This document shows positions 41,480-50,419 of a stretch of 64,000 nucleotides of DNA, one piece after another (positions within the stretch are counted from its first letter, which is position 1; each line of letters starts with the position of its first letter). The notes under the pieces were generated by a model. That model saw only the letters and a program-made list of their open reading frames with translations, was not told the DNA's origin and did not search any database. Origin of the DNA: Streptomyces pactum. GTDB taxonomy: Bacteria > Actinomycetota > Actinomycetes > Streptomycetales > Streptomycetaceae. The stretch lies in the NCBI RefSeq assembly GCF_002005225.1, contig NZ_CP019724.1:4791501-4855500 (forward strand), read 5' to 3'. The position numbers were made by a program, and so were the translations under genes.

Positions 41480-41950
41480 CTAGTCCAGCTCGAGCACGCC
41501 CACCGTCTCGCCCTCGCTCGTCGTCCCGTCGGGCCGGAAGCCCAGGCCCAGATAGAAGCCCTCGGGGCCGTTCGGGCCCGGGTGCCACGTCACGTGGCAC
41601 TCCTTGCCGCCGCGGCGCCGGATCTCCGCCGTCACCGAGTCCACGGCGAAGCGGCCGTAGCCCCGGCCCTGCTCGCCGGCCGCGATGTTCAGCCGCCACA
41701 GCCCGGAGCGCCGCACGCTGCCGTCCTCGTACCAGTCGATGTCGAAGAAGGCCATGAGGAAGCCGACGGGCCGGTCGCCGTCGAGGATCAGGCGGGGCCA
41801 GGCGGTCTCGTGATGGACGTAGGCCTCGGCGAGGGACTTCACCACCGGGTCGACCGCGAACTCCTGGTCGGGGCGCACCCGTATGCCGGTGGCGGCCTCG
41901 AAGTTCGCGGAGGTGATCTCTTCGAGGCGGAGCGTCGAGCTGGTCGTCAT
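41480..41950 (-). CDS. GNAT-family N-acetyltransferase
   Basis: A 156-aa acetyltransferase. The acetyl-CoA pyrophosphate-binding loop is AAGEQGRGYGRFAVDSV (Q/RxxGxG/A). It is preceded by the beta-4 strand SGLWRLNI and followed by PNGPEGFYLGLGFRPDG at the C terminus. The N terminus (LEEITSANFEAATGIRV, FAVDPVVKSLAEAYVH) resembles spermidine/spermine-type GNAT proteins (BltD/PaiA-like). The substrate is unproven. ATG 41950. It converges on arfB with a 12-nt gap. Confidence 0.88.
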   Translation of the reverse strand: MTTSSTLRLEEITSANFEAATGIRVRPDQEFAVDPVVKSLAEAYVHHETAWPRLILDGDRPVGFLMAFFDIDWYEDGSVRRSGLWRLNIAAGEQGRGYGRFAVDSVTAEIRRRGGKECHVTWHPGPNGPEGFYLGLGFRPDGTTSEGETVGVLELD

Positions 41951-41997
41951 GCGCGCACCCTAGGCGGGCGCCTCACGAGGGACGAGCGAATATCCGC

Positions 41998-42597
41998 TCA
42001 CCCCAACTGCCGGTACCGCCCCTTGAAGTACGCCAGCGGCCCCCCGTCCGCGCTCGGCAGCGAGGCGGTCAGCACGCGGCCGATCACCAGGGTGTGGTCC
42101 CCGGCCGGCACCCGCTGCTCGGTGCGGCACTCCAGGGTCGCCAGGGCGCCGCCCACCAGAGGCGCCCCGCTCGCCTCGCCCCGCAGGCAGGAGAGGTCCG
42201 CGAAGAGGAGCCGGTCGCTGACGCGGCCCTTCATCGCGAAGCGGCCCGCGATGTGCCGCTGGCTCTCGGACAGGACGGAGACCGCCCACAGGGGCTGCTC
42301 GTCGAGCAGGTCGTCCATGCGGGAGCCCTCGCGCAGGCTGACCAGGACCAGCGGCGGGTCCAGGGAGACCGACATGAAAGCCGTGGCGGTCATCCCGACG
42401 TCCTCGCCGGCCGGCGCCTGCGGGTCGTCGGGGTCGAGCGGCGGCTCCTGCGCGGTCACCAGGACCACGCCCGAGGCCAGCCTGGACATGGCGGCACGGA
42501 ACTCCTCGTTGCTCACCCCCTCAGCATGCCCGGCGGCGGGCGACGGCAGCGGGAGCGCGGGGGACGCGGGGGGCGTGAGGGAAGGAGTGTTCGGCAC
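41998..42597 (-). CDS. Flavin reductase-domain protein (FMN-binding)
   Basis: A ~199-aa protein of the flavin-reductase-like split-barrel family that reduces FMN/FAD for a partner monooxygenase. Motifs: FRAAMSRLASGVVLVTA at the N terminus, GMTATAFMSVSLDPPLVLVS (flavin-binding core) and VGGALATLECRTEQRVPAGD then TLVIGRVL near the end. The start is GTG 42597. GTG 42516 would drop a Pro/Ala-rich leader and also gives a normal N terminus. No oxygenase gene is adjacent, so its partner is unknown. Confidence 0.88.
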   Translation of the reverse strand: MPNTPSLTPPASPALPLPSPAAGHAEGVSNEEFRAAMSRLASGVVLVTAQEPPLDPDDPQAPAGEDVGMTATAFMSVSLDPPLVLVSLREGSRMDDLLDEQPLWAVSVLSESQRHIAGRFAMKGRVSDRLLFADLSCLRGEASGAPLVGGALATLECRTEQRVPAGDHTLVIGRVLTASLPSADGGPLAYFKGRYRQLG

Positions 42598-42978
42598 CCC
42601 GCCACGCTAATCGGCGGGCCGCCGAGGGGGCATCGGGCCCCGGTCCCAACCGGGACCTAGGACCACAGAAGGAGGCCCCGGCCGGCCCTGGAAGAAGTCC
42701 CGGGCGGGCTCTGGAACAAGTCCCGGGCGGGCCCGGGAGGAGACGTGCGCATACCTACAAACTTTGCGTTCAGTAAACACACAGGGAAAGCGCAGAAACA
42801 CCACTCAATTGTTCATCTTTCGCTGTGACTTGAGTCACAAGAAGCGGTAATTGTTGACCCTGTGTACCGAGTGGGGAGCGCGCTGTGATTCAGTGGCGGG
42901 GAACCTGGAAGGGCACCATCAGCAAAGGCGCCGAAGAGAACCCTTGATTCGCTGCGAGGTCTCGGGGGGAGGGCGAGC
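42598..42978 (+). promoter_or_regulatory. Long leader/promoter region of cdgB
   Basis: 381 nt without a gene. It holds two near-copies of AAGTCCCGGGCGGG (about 42697-42735), an unusually A+T-rich block (42745-42850) and the inverted repeat at 42824-42839. The final GGGGGGAGGG is the cdgB ribosome-binding site. Its length suggests extensive regulatory input. Confidence 0.6.
42824..42839. promoter_or_regulatory. Inverted repeat upstream of cdgB, BldD-box-like
   Basis: TGTGACT-TG-AGTCACA: perfect 7-bp arms with a 2-nt spacer, 140 nt before the cdgB start. The GTGA/TCAC half-sites agree with the BldD operator type (AGTGA-n-mTCACc). BldD is known to repress cdgB in S. coelicolor. Confidence 0.55.
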
Positions 42979-44643
42979 ATGGAGACCGAGTCGGAGCCCT
43001 ACGTCCGTCTTGCGTCCCTGCGTCAACTGCACCAGGCCATGGCCGACATGAACACGGCCCGCAGCCTGGCCGACACCCTGCAGACCGTGGCCGACGGCGT
43101 CGTCCAGGCCCTCGGGTACGAGCTGGCGTGCGTCAACCTGGTCCGCCCCGACGGCGACCTCGTCGTCGCCGCCTTCGCCGGCAACCAGGCCGCCGAGGCG
43201 CTGATCACCGGCCGGGTCGGCTCGCGCGACTCCTGGGAGCGCCGGCTCGGCATGGGCGAGCAGTGGGGCGACCTGATCTTCATACCCCACACCGAGGGCT
43301 GGATCCTCGACGAGGACGACGTCCCGCAGTGGTACACCGACGGGCCCGCGCCCCGCTTCGAGGACGAGTGGCACCCCTCGGACCGGCTCTTCGCCCCGAT
43401 GTACGCGCCCGGCCCGCAGGGCGGCGGCAACAGCGGCGAGCTGGTCGGCGTCCTGTCCGTGGACCGGCCGCGCAACGGCCGCCGTCCCGGCGCCTGGGGC
43501 CGCGAGGCTTTGCAGATGTACGCGTTCCAGGCCGCCATCGCGATCAGCAACGCCCGGCTCCGCTCCAACATGCAGCGCGCACTGGTCCGCCTGGAGCGCG
43601 ACCAGCAGGCGCTCAGGGCGAGCGAGGAGAGCTTCCGGCAGGCCTTCGAGTACGCACCCTCCGGCATGGCCATCGCCGAGATGGGCGGCGACCAGCACGG
43701 CCGGATCCTGCGCACCAACGACGCCCTGTGCCGCCTGCTGGGCCGCCCCGCCTCCGCGATGCGCCGCTACGCCTTCTCCGACCTCGTCCACCCCGAGGAC
43801 ATCGGCACCCTGCTGCGCACCTCCGCCGAGGGCGGCCGGGCCGAGCTGCGCCTGGGCCGCCGCGACGGCACCTACGTCTGGGTCTCCCTGCGCAACAGCG
43901 TCGTCGCCGACGCCGCCGACGGGCCCCGCTTCCTGCTCACCCACGTCGAGGACATCGAGGAGCGCAAGCGCCGCGAGCTCCAGCTCGCCCACCGCGCCTC
44001 CCACGACTCCCTCACCGGCCTGCCGAACTCCGCCGAGCTGCGCTCCCGCCTCGCCGCCCGGCTGTGCCAGCGCCCGCAGTCCGCGCACGCGGACGTGGCC
44101 GACGCCATGGACGCCGCCTACGGGCACTCCGCCGTCTTCGACTCCGGCGGCCACACCTTCGACTTCGGCGCGGTCACCGAGCCGTACGGCGCCTACGACC
44201 ACCACGTGCACGCCGTCGCCCCCGAGGACGGCCGCGACGACGGCGCCAAGGGGCTCGCGGTCCTCTTCTGCGACCTGGACGGCTTCAAGTCGATCAACGA
44301 CCGGTTCGGGCACAACGCCGGCGACGCCGTGCTCATCGAGGTCGCCCGCAGGCTCAGCGGCGGCGTCCGCGACGGCGACACGGTGGCCCGGCTCGGCGGC
44401 GACGAGTTCGTGATCCTCGCCAACGGGCTCGGCCGGGCCGACGCCCAGGACCTCGCCGTACGGCTGCGCAACGAGATCATCCAGCCGATCCGGGCCGAGG
44501 GACGGGCCGTCCGCGTGGGTGCCAGCTTCGGCATCGGATGGGCCCACTGCGGCATGACGGCGGACGAGGTGTTGAAGTCGGCTGACGAACGGATGTACGT
44601 CGAGAAACGATCTCGTCCCAAACAGCACCGCCGAGCCGGATGA
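42979..44643 (+). CDS. cdgB: Diguanylate cyclase CdgB (GAF-PAS-GGDEF)
   Basis: A 554-aa cytosolic enzyme that makes the second messenger c-di-GMP. The order is: GAF domain (~15-195; ALGYELACVNLVRPDG, MYAFQAAIAISNARL), PAS/PAC (~215-345; FRQAFEYAPSGMAIAEM, FLLTHVEDIEERKRR), then GGDEF with active site RLGGDEFVIL (G473-F477). The product-inhibition I-site RDGD lies exactly 5 residues upstream (~464-467). A ~65-residue His/Asp-rich insert separates SHDSLTGLPN from VLFCDLDGFKSIND. The domain order equals S. coelicolor CdgB, a BldD target that affects aerial development. The start ATG 42979 is supported by GGGGGGAGGG. Confidence 0.95.
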   Translation: METESEPYVRLASLRQLHQAMADMNTARSLADTLQTVADGVVQALGYELACVNLVRPDGDLVVAAFAGNQAAEALITGRVGSRDSWERRLGMGEQWGDLIFIPHTEGWILDEDDVPQWYTDGPAPRFEDEWHPSDRLFAPMYAPGPQGGGNSGELVGVLSVDRPRNGRRPGAWGREALQMYAFQAAIAISNARLRSNMQRALVRLERDQQALRASEESFRQAFEYAPSGMAIAEMGGDQHGRILRTNDALCRLLGRPASAMRRYAFSDLVHPEDIGTLLRTSAEGGRAELRLGRRDGTYVWVSLRNSVVADAADGPRFLLTHVEDIEERKRRELQLAHRASHDSLTGLPNSAELRSRLAARLCQRPQSAHADVADAMDAAYGHSAVFDSGGHTFDFGAVTEPYGAYDHHVHAVAPEDGRDDGAKGLAVLFCDLDGFKSINDRFGHNAGDAVLIEVARRLSGGVRDGDTVARLGGDEFVILANGLGRADAQDLAVRLRNEIIQPIRAEGRAVRVGASFGIGWAHCGMTADEVLKSADERMYVEKRSRPKQHRRAG

Positions 44644-44762
44644 TCAGCAGGTCGGCGAGCTGATGCGGTGTGAGTCACCCTTTCGGGTCAGTGGGAGCGG
44701 GTAGGCTCGCCCTCTCACGACCCGTACCGCACACGCACCGCATCTGGTTAGGAGACCTAGGG

Positions 44763-45731
44763 ATGACGCCCGGCAACAACGGCGCGAGCACGCCCGAGGA
44801 CGACGACCCCTTCGGCTACCTCTACGCCGACGGGCAGGCCAACGGAGCCCAGCCGCCGTCCGGTGGCTACGGCTACCCGAACTCCGTCAACCGGGTGCGT
44901 CCCGTCGGCACACGGCAGTACGGGGCGCCGCAGGGCCAGGCCGCCTCGGCCGCCGCCTACGGCCAGGCCGCCCCGCAGCAGCAGGGTGCCTACGGCCGGC
45001 CCAACGCGCACTACGCGGCGCCGGAGACGCTCCCCGGCGGCGGCGCCCCGAACGGACCGCAGCAGCCGGGACGCGGCGCGGGCGGGGGCGGCGGACGCCG
45101 CGGCCCCAACACCAAGGGCCTGCTGATCGGGGCGGTCGCGGTCGTCGCCGCCGTGGTCATCGGCATCGCCGTGGCCATGACGAGCAGCGGCTCGGACGAC
45201 GACAAGGGCGGCAACGAGGCCGGCGGCGGCACCGCTCCCACCCAGTCCGAGTCCACCGACCCGAGCCCGTCGGCGAGTGACGGCGCCGAGGAGGAGGTCG
45301 AGCTCCCGGCGGTCGAGGCGAAGGCGCTGCGGCTGTCGCCCGGTGTGGCGACGGCCTCGGAGATCGAGGGCGCCCGGTCGGACGGCGGCGTCTATGTGAC
45401 GAACCTCAACCAGCCCGGTGCCTCGGTCACCTGGACCGTGAACGGCATCCCCGAGGACGGCCTCTACACCCTCTTCGCCGGGTACAGCGCGGCCGGCGAG
45501 GACCAGTCGATGACCCTGACGGTCAACGGCAAGGAGTTCGGCAGCAAGCTGAACCTGGGCAACTTCACCGGCGCCAAGGACGGCGACTTCGCCAAGGGCT
45601 GGACCAAGACCTACGCCTGGCCCACCCTGAACAAGGGCACCAACACGATCACACTCTCCTGCGGCGACGGCGACAAGTGCGACGTCCTGCTCGACCAGTT
45701 CTCCCTGAAGAAGGGCCAGGTCAAGGACTAG
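44763..45731 (+). CDS. Membrane-anchored carbohydrate-binding-module protein
   Basis: A 322-aa protein. Residues 1-~115 are a cytoplasmic Gly/Gln/Pro/Tyr-rich tail (YGQAAPQQQGAYGR). A single membrane helix follows (KGLLIGAVAVVAAVVIGIAV), then an Asp/Gly/Ser linker. The ~125-residue extracellular C-terminal domain resembles a CBM35/CBM6-like jelly roll (GGVYVTNLNQPGASVTWTVN; GEDQSMTLTVNGKEF; LNKGTNTITLSCGDGDKCDV). No catalytic domain is present. It probably binds cell-wall or extracellular glycan. ATG 44763 follows a short leader after cdgB (119 nt), and co-transcription with cdgB is possible. Confidence 0.85.
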   Translation: MTPGNNGASTPEDDDPFGYLYADGQANGAQPPSGGYGYPNSVNRVRPVGTRQYGAPQGQAASAAAYGQAAPQQQGAYGRPNAHYAAPETLPGGGAPNGPQQPGRGAGGGGGRRGPNTKGLLIGAVAVVAAVVIGIAVAMTSSGSDDDKGGNEAGGGTAPTQSESTDPSPSASDGAEEEVELPAVEAKALRLSPGVATASEIEGARSDGGVYVTNLNQPGASVTWTVNGIPEDGLYTLFAGYSAAGEDQSMTLTVNGKEFGSKLNLGNFTGAKDGDFAKGWTKTYAWPTLNKGTNTITLSCGDGDKCDVLLDQFSLKKGQVKD

Positions 45732-45767
45732 GCCCTGGTCGGCGGGCCGCAGCGCGGGCCGTCGGCC

Positions 45768-46700
45768 TCACGCCGCGTCCGCCTCCGCCGTCACCGCGAC
45801 CCCGCGCCCGAGCAGCTCCTCGTACGCCGCCCGGTCGAACTCGCCCGCCACCGGTGCCGCCACCGTCGCCGCCGACAGGGCGACCGCGCGGCCCAGGCTC
45901 TCCGGCCATGGCAGGTGCTCGACCAGGCCGGAGAGCAGCCCCGCGACCGCCGAGTCGCCCGCGCCCGTCGGGTTGCCGTGGACACGGGCGGGCGGGGTGG
46001 CACGCCAGCGGCCCTCCGCGGTCACCGCGAGCAGCCCCTCGGCGCCGAGCGAGGCGACCACCGAGCGGGCGCCGCGGCGCCGGGCGGCCTGGGTGGCCCG
46101 CAGCGGCTCGTGCGAGCCGGTCAGCTCGGCCAGCTCGTCGGCGTTCGGCTTGATCAGGTCCGGACGGGCGGCGACCCCCCGGCGCAGCGGCTCCCCACTG
46201 GTGTCCAGCAGCACCGGCACGCCCGCGGCGCGCGCGGTGCGCACCAGCCCGGCGTAGGCGCCCACCGGTACGCCCGGCGGCAGGCTGCCGCACAGGGCCA
46301 CCGCGCCGGCGCCGGCGAGCAGGTCCTCGTAGGCCTCCTGGAAGGCGTTCCACTCGGCGGGGGCGACGGCCGGGCCCGGCTCGTTGAGCTGGGTGGTGTC
46401 GCCGGTGCGCTCGTCGACGACGGCTATGGTGCGCCGGGTCGGCCCGGCGACCGGCAGCAGCGCGTCTCTCACCCCGCGCACGCCGGTGAGCCCCTCGCGC
46501 ACGGCGTCCCCGGTGCCGCCGCCCGCGAAGCCGGTGACCGTCACCTCGTGGCCGAGGGCCGCCAGCACCCGGGCCACGTTCAGCCCCTTGCCGCCGGGCC
46601 GCTGAGTCACCCCGGTGACGCGGTGGGAGGCGTGCGGCCTGAGGCGCGGGACGCGGTAGGTGATGTCGAGAGCGGTGTTCAGCGTGACGGTGAGGATCAT
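45768..46700 (-). CDS. PfkB-family hexose kinase (1-phosphofructokinase-like)
   Basis: A 310-aa ribokinase-fold sugar kinase. PfkB signature 1 is RPGGKGLNVARVLAALGHEV. Signature 2 is VHGNPTGAGDSAVAGLLSGL, with the catalytic aspartate in GAGD. The N terminus MILTVTLNTALDITYRV is that of the 1-phosphofructokinase/tagatose-6-phosphate kinase branch. Substrate specificity cannot be decided, but the nagA/nagK neighbourhood suggests amino-sugar or hexose-phosphate metabolism. ATG 46700 gives the family N terminus. The in-frame GTG 46718 has the better ribosome-binding site (GGGGGAGG) and could add six residues. Confidence 0.9.
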   Translation of the reverse strand: MILTVTLNTALDITYRVPRLRPHASHRVTGVTQRPGGKGLNVARVLAALGHEVTVTGFAGGGTGDAVREGLTGVRGVRDALLPVAGPTRRTIAVVDERTGDTTQLNEPGPAVAPAEWNAFQEAYEDLLAGAGAVALCGSLPPGVPVGAYAGLVRTARAAGVPVLLDTSGEPLRRGVAARPDLIKPNADELAELTGSHEPLRATQAARRRGARSVVASLGAEGLLAVTAEGRWRATPPARVHGNPTGAGDSAVAGLLSGLVEHLPWPESLGRAVALSAATVAAPVAGEFDRAAYEELLGRGVAVTAEADAA

Positions 46701-46855
46701 CCGTGTGGCCTGTGTCACCTGTGCCGACCTCCCCCGACGCCTGTGGCGGCCTTCCATGGACACGATCATGCCAAAAGGACGGCGGTCGGCCCACCCCCGG
46801 GGCAGGCCGCCGTGGACCGGCCCGGGGCCGGGCTCGGCGCCGGACTCCGAACGGA

Positions 46856-48001
46856 TCAGCCCAGTTGGGGATCGACCACCCATTCGCCCCGGCGCATCAC
46901 GCCCACCACGTCGAAGGCGGCGTCCAGGACCACGAGGTCGGCGTCCTTGCCGGGTTCCAGGGAGCCGACCCGGCCGTCCAGGCCGAGCAGCTTCGCCGGG
47001 TTGGCGGAGATCGCCGCGACGACGTCCTCGACGGGCAGCTCGTCCACCGTCACCGCCCGCTTGAAGGCGCGGTCCAGGGTGAGCGTGGAGCCCGCGATCG
47101 AGCCGCCCTCCACCAGGCGGGCCACCCCGTCCGCGACCTCGACCTCCATCGGGCCGAGCAGGTAGCGGCCGTCGCCGAAACCGGCCGCGTCCATCGCGTC
47201 GGTGACGAAGGCGACCCGGGCGGCGCCCGCGTGGTGGAAGGCGAGCCGGAGCGCGGCCGGGTGCAGGTGCGTGCCGTCGTTGATCAGCTCGACGGTGATC
47301 CGCTCGTCCTCCAGCAGCGCGGCGATCGGACCGGGGGAGCGGTGACCGAGCGGCGGCATCGCGTTGAACAGGTGCGTGGCGACGGTCGCGCCCGCGTCGA
47401 TGGCCTGGAGCGTCTGCTCGTACGTCGCGTCGGTGTGCCCCACCGCCGCGATCACGCCGTGCTCCGCGAGCAGCCGTACGGAATCCAGGCCGCCCGGCAG
47501 CTCGGTGGCCAGCGTCATCATCCTCGCGTGGCCGTGCGCGGCGTCGATCAGCTTGCGGACCTCGGCCGGGTCGGGGTCGCGCAGTAGCTGCTCGTCGTGC
47601 GCGCCCTTGCGGCACGGGGAGATGAACGGTCCCTCGAAGTGGATGCCGGCGATGTCGCCCTGCTGGGCCAGTTCGGCGAGCACTCCGGCGTGCCGGGCGA
47701 GGAAGTCCAGGTCACCGGTGACGGCGGAGGCGACCAGCGTGGTGGTGCCGTGCCGGCGGTGGGTGCCGACGCCCTTGAGGATGTCCTCGGGGGTGCCGCC
47801 GGCGAAGGAGGCTCCGCCGCCGCCGTGATTGTGGATGTCGACGAAGCCGGGGACCACCCAGTGGCCCGACGCGTCGACGACTTCGGCCTGCGGGGGCGCC
47901 GTGTCCGCGATCCGCGTGCCGTCGACGATCACGCGGCCGTCGTCCACGGTCCCGGTGGGCAGTACCACCCGGGCACCGGCGAGAACCTTGCATGGGGCCA
48001 T
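46856..48001 (-). CDS. nagA: N-acetylglucosamine-6-phosphate deacetylase
   Basis: A 381-aa amidohydrolase that removes the acetyl group from GlcNAc-6-P, feeding glucosamine-6-P to glycolysis or cell-wall synthesis. Motifs: VDIHNHGGGGASF (metal site), GIHFEGPFI, AVGHTDATYEQ, THLFNAMPPL, VTDAMDAAGF with the catalytic aspartate, and the closing GSLEPGKDADLVVLD. ATG 48001 lies 7 nt downstream of the nagK stop, so the two form a nagK-nagA operon. In S. coelicolor this operon is repressed by DasR and connects chitin breakdown to development. Confidence 0.95.
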   Translation of the reverse strand: MAPCKVLAGARVVLPTGTVDDGRVIVDGTRIADTAPPQAEVVDASGHWVVPGFVDIHNHGGGGASFAGGTPEDILKGVGTHRRHGTTTLVASAVTGDLDFLARHAGVLAELAQQGDIAGIHFEGPFISPCRKGAHDEQLLRDPDPAEVRKLIDAAHGHARMMTLATELPGGLDSVRLLAEHGVIAAVGHTDATYEQTLQAIDAGATVATHLFNAMPPLGHRSPGPIAALLEDERITVELINDGTHLHPAALRLAFHHAGAARVAFVTDAMDAAGFGDGRYLLGPMEVEVADGVARLVEGGSIAGSTLTLDRAFKRAVTVDELPVEDVVAAISANPAKLLGLDGRVGSLEPGKDADLVVLDAAFDVVGVMRRGEWVVDPQLG

Positions 48002-48008
48002 CAGGTGG

Positions 48009-48956
48009 TTACCTCCGGGGAGTCGCGGTTGTGGGGATGGTGCCGAGCAGGTCCCAGGCCAGGAGCCCGGCACCCAGGCAGCCGGCGGTGTCCCCCAGCG
48101 CCGCGGGGACGATTTCCGGCAGCCTCTGGAAGGTGACGCGCCGCCGGACCGCGTCCCGCAGCGGTGTGAACAAGGTTTCCCCCGCCTCGGCGAGACCGCC
48201 ACCGATGATCAGGACGCGCGGGTCCAGCAGAGTGAGCGCGGTGACCAGCCCGTCGGCGAGCGCGTCCACGGCCTCCTGCCACACGGCGAGGGCGCGGGCG
48301 TCGCCCGACTCCACGGCCTCGGCGCAGTCGGCGGCGTCCGCGTCCGGGTCGCCGCACGCCTCGCCCCACGCCTGGCTGACCGCCGACGCGGACGCGTACC
48401 GCTCCAGACAGCCGCGCTGCCCGCACGGGCACGGGGTGCCGCCGGGGCGCACGACGACGTGGCCGATCTCGCCGGCGAAGCCGTGGGCGCCCGACTCCAC
48501 CCGGCCGTCGATGCCGATGGCGCCCGCGATCCCGGTGCCCAGCGGCACGAACAGGAACCGGTCGGTGCCCTGTCCGGCCCCGATCCGCCCCTCGGCGAGG
48601 CCGCCGGTGCGCACGTCGTGGCCGAGAGCGACCGGAATGCCGCCGAGCCGCTCGCCGAGCAGCGCCCGCAGCGGTACGTCGCGCCAGCCGAGGTTGGCCG
48701 CGTAGACGGCGGTGCCGTGCTCCTCGTCGATGATGCCGGGGACGGCCACCCCGGCGGCGCGGGCGGGCTCGCCGAACCGGTCGGCACCGTAGGCGCGCAG
48801 CTCGGAGGCGAAGTCCAGGATGCCCGCGACGACCGCCTCGGGCCCGCGGTCGCGGCCGGTGGCCCGGCGGGCCCGGTGCAGCAGCTCGCCCCCCGGTCCC
48901 GCGAGGGCGGCCTTCATCCCGGTGCCGCCCACATCGAGGGCGATGACATGTCTCAC
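48009..48956 (-). CDS. nagK: ROK-family N-acetylglucosamine kinase
   Basis: A 315-aa ROK kinase. ATP-binding ALDVGGTGMKAAL is at the N terminus. Catalytic GHDVRTGGLAEG contains the conserved Asp. The ROK zinc motif is CPCGQRGCLERYAS (CxCGxxGCxE), preceded by the HGFAGEIGHVVV histidine. The start is GTG 48956, with little Shine-Dalgarno sequence, so a short or leaderless mRNA is possible. It is placed first in an operon with nagA behind two DasR-like sites, which fits the GlcNAc kinase NagK rather than a general glucokinase. Confidence 0.9.
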   Translation of the reverse strand: MRHVIALDVGGTGMKAALAGPGGELLHRARRATGRDRGPEAVVAGILDFASELRAYGADRFGEPARAAGVAVPGIIDEEHGTAVYAANLGWRDVPLRALLGERLGGIPVALGHDVRTGGLAEGRIGAGQGTDRFLFVPLGTGIAGAIGIDGRVESGAHGFAGEIGHVVVRPGGTPCPCGQRGCLERYASASAVSQAWGEACGDPDADAADCAEAVESGDARALAVWQEAVDALADGLVTALTLLDPRVLIIGGGLAEAGETLFTPLRDAVRRRVTFQRLPEIVPAALGDTAGCLGAGLLAWDLLGTIPTTATPRR

Positions 48957-48984
48957 GGGGGACAGTGTGGCCCGTTGACCCGGG

Positions 48985-49019
48985 AGAGGTCTAGTCCACT
49001 GTCGTGGTGTAGACCTTAA
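48985..49019. promoter_or_regulatory. Two DasR-responsive-element (dre)-like sites
   Basis: Site 1, AGAGGTCTAGTCCACT (48985-49000), matches 12 of 16 positions of ACTGGTCTAGACCAGT. Site 2, CGTGGTGTAGACCTTA (49003-49018), matches about 10. They lie between nagK and the divergent solute-binding-protein gene and could serve both. DasR is released by glucosamine-6-phosphate. Confidence 0.75.
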
Positions 49020-49082
49020 TCCGTTAAACGAACAAGCGAACAAGCGAACAAGCGGCAACAGCAACAGCGAGCAGCGAACGAC

Positions 49083-50375
49083 GTGTCGTCGGCAGGGTTG
49101 GGGAATCAGGTGCAGCGGCGTAGGACAGGAACGATCGCGGTGGTGTCCGCACTGGGCATGACGGCGGTCCTCGGCGGCTGTGGGCTCACCGGTGACTCGG
49201 AAGAGGTGACCCTCGAGCTGGTCGCCGCCGACTACGGTGACAGCGAGGCCAACAGCTCCCAGAACTACTGGGACGACCTGGCCAGGGCGTTCGAGGCCAA
49301 GCACCCCGACGTACACGTGGACGTCACCGTGCACTCCTGGAACGACGTCGACCGCGAGGTCCGCGAGATGGTCGAGGCCGGCGACGCGCCCGACATGGCG
49401 CAGATCGGCGCCTACTCCGACTACGCGGACAAGGACCTGCTCTACCGGGCCGACGACGTGCTCTCCATCCCGGTCCAGGCCGGCTTCGTCTCCCAGCTCG
49501 CCCGCGCGGGCCAGGTCAACGGCGTTCAGTACGGCCTGCCCTTCGCGGCCTCCACGCGCGTGCTCTTCTACAACAAGACCCTGTTCGACGAGGCCGGCAT
49601 CACCCCGCCCAAGAGCTGGGACGACCTCGCCGACGCCGCCGAAGCGCTCAAGGCGGAGGGCGTGAAGTACCCGTACGCGCTGCCGCTGGGCGCCGAGGAG
49701 GCGCAGGCCGAGACGATGCAGTGGATGCTCAGCGGCGGGGGCGGCTACACCGACGACGTAGGCACCTACTCCGTCGACTCGCCGCAGAACGTCACCACCT
49801 TCACCTGGCTCAAGGACGAGCTGGTCGGCAAGGGCCTCACCGGCCCCGTCGCCCCCGGCGAGCTCAACCGCGCCGACGCCTTCGCCGCCTTCGCCGCCGG
49901 CGACGTCGGCATGCTCAACGGGCACCCCTCGCTGATGAAGATGGCCTCCGACAAGGGGGTGAAGTACGGCATGGTGACCACGCCCGGCATCGACGGCGCG
50001 AGCCGGAACACGCTCGGTGTCACCGACTGGATGACGGCCTTCAAGGAGAACGGCCACCAGGAGGAGATCGGCGACTTCCTCGACTTCGTCTACAGCGACG
50101 AGAACGTCCTCGACTTCTCCCGCCGGTACGACCTGCTGCCGGTGACCACCTCCGCGTCCCAGGTCATGAGCACCGCGAAGGAGGACGAGAACCTCAAGCC
50201 CTTCCTGGACGAGCTGCTGCTCTCCGAGCTCTACCCGGTCGGCAAGACCTCCTGGGCCGCCGTCAGCGCGGACGTCAAGAAGCGCATCGGCCAGGCGGTC
50301 GCCTCCGGCGGCAGCCCCGAGGAGGTACTCGGCCGGATCCAGACGACGGCGATGCGGGCGGGCAGCGCGGAGTAG
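49083..50375 (+). CDS. Sugar ABC transporter substrate-binding lipoprotein (orphan)
   Basis: A 430-aa extracellular solute-binding protein from GTG 49083. The N terminus is twin-basic (QRRRTG) with a hydrophobic core and lipobox VLGGC (Cys ~33), so it is a predicted lipoprotein. The mature part is a family-1 carbohydrate-binding protein: YWDDLARAFEAKHPDVHVDV, AGDAPDMAQIGAYSDYAD, YGLPFAASTRVLFYNKTLFD, AGDVGMLNGHPSLMKMA. No permease or ATPase genes are adjacent, so it must use components encoded elsewhere. The shared DasR-like sites suggest a role in uptake of GlcNAc, chitobiose or another amino sugar. Confidence 0.92.
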   Translation: MSSAGLGNQVQRRRTGTIAVVSALGMTAVLGGCGLTGDSEEVTLELVAADYGDSEANSSQNYWDDLARAFEAKHPDVHVDVTVHSWNDVDREVREMVEAGDAPDMAQIGAYSDYADKDLLYRADDVLSIPVQAGFVSQLARAGQVNGVQYGLPFAASTRVLFYNKTLFDEAGITPPKSWDDLADAAEALKAEGVKYPYALPLGAEEAQAETMQWMLSGGGGYTDDVGTYSVDSPQNVTTFTWLKDELVGKGLTGPVAPGELNRADAFAAFAAGDVGMLNGHPSLMKMASDKGVKYGMVTTPGIDGASRNTLGVTDWMTAFKENGHQEEIGDFLDFVYSDENVLDFSRRYDLLPVTTSASQVMSTAKEDENLKPFLDELLLSELYPVGKTSWAAVSADVKKRIGQAVASGGSPEEVLGRIQTTAMRAGSAE

Positions 50376-50419
50376 CGGAGCGCGTCCCGCTGTCGGTGGC
50401 GGGCGCTACGGTGCCGTAC

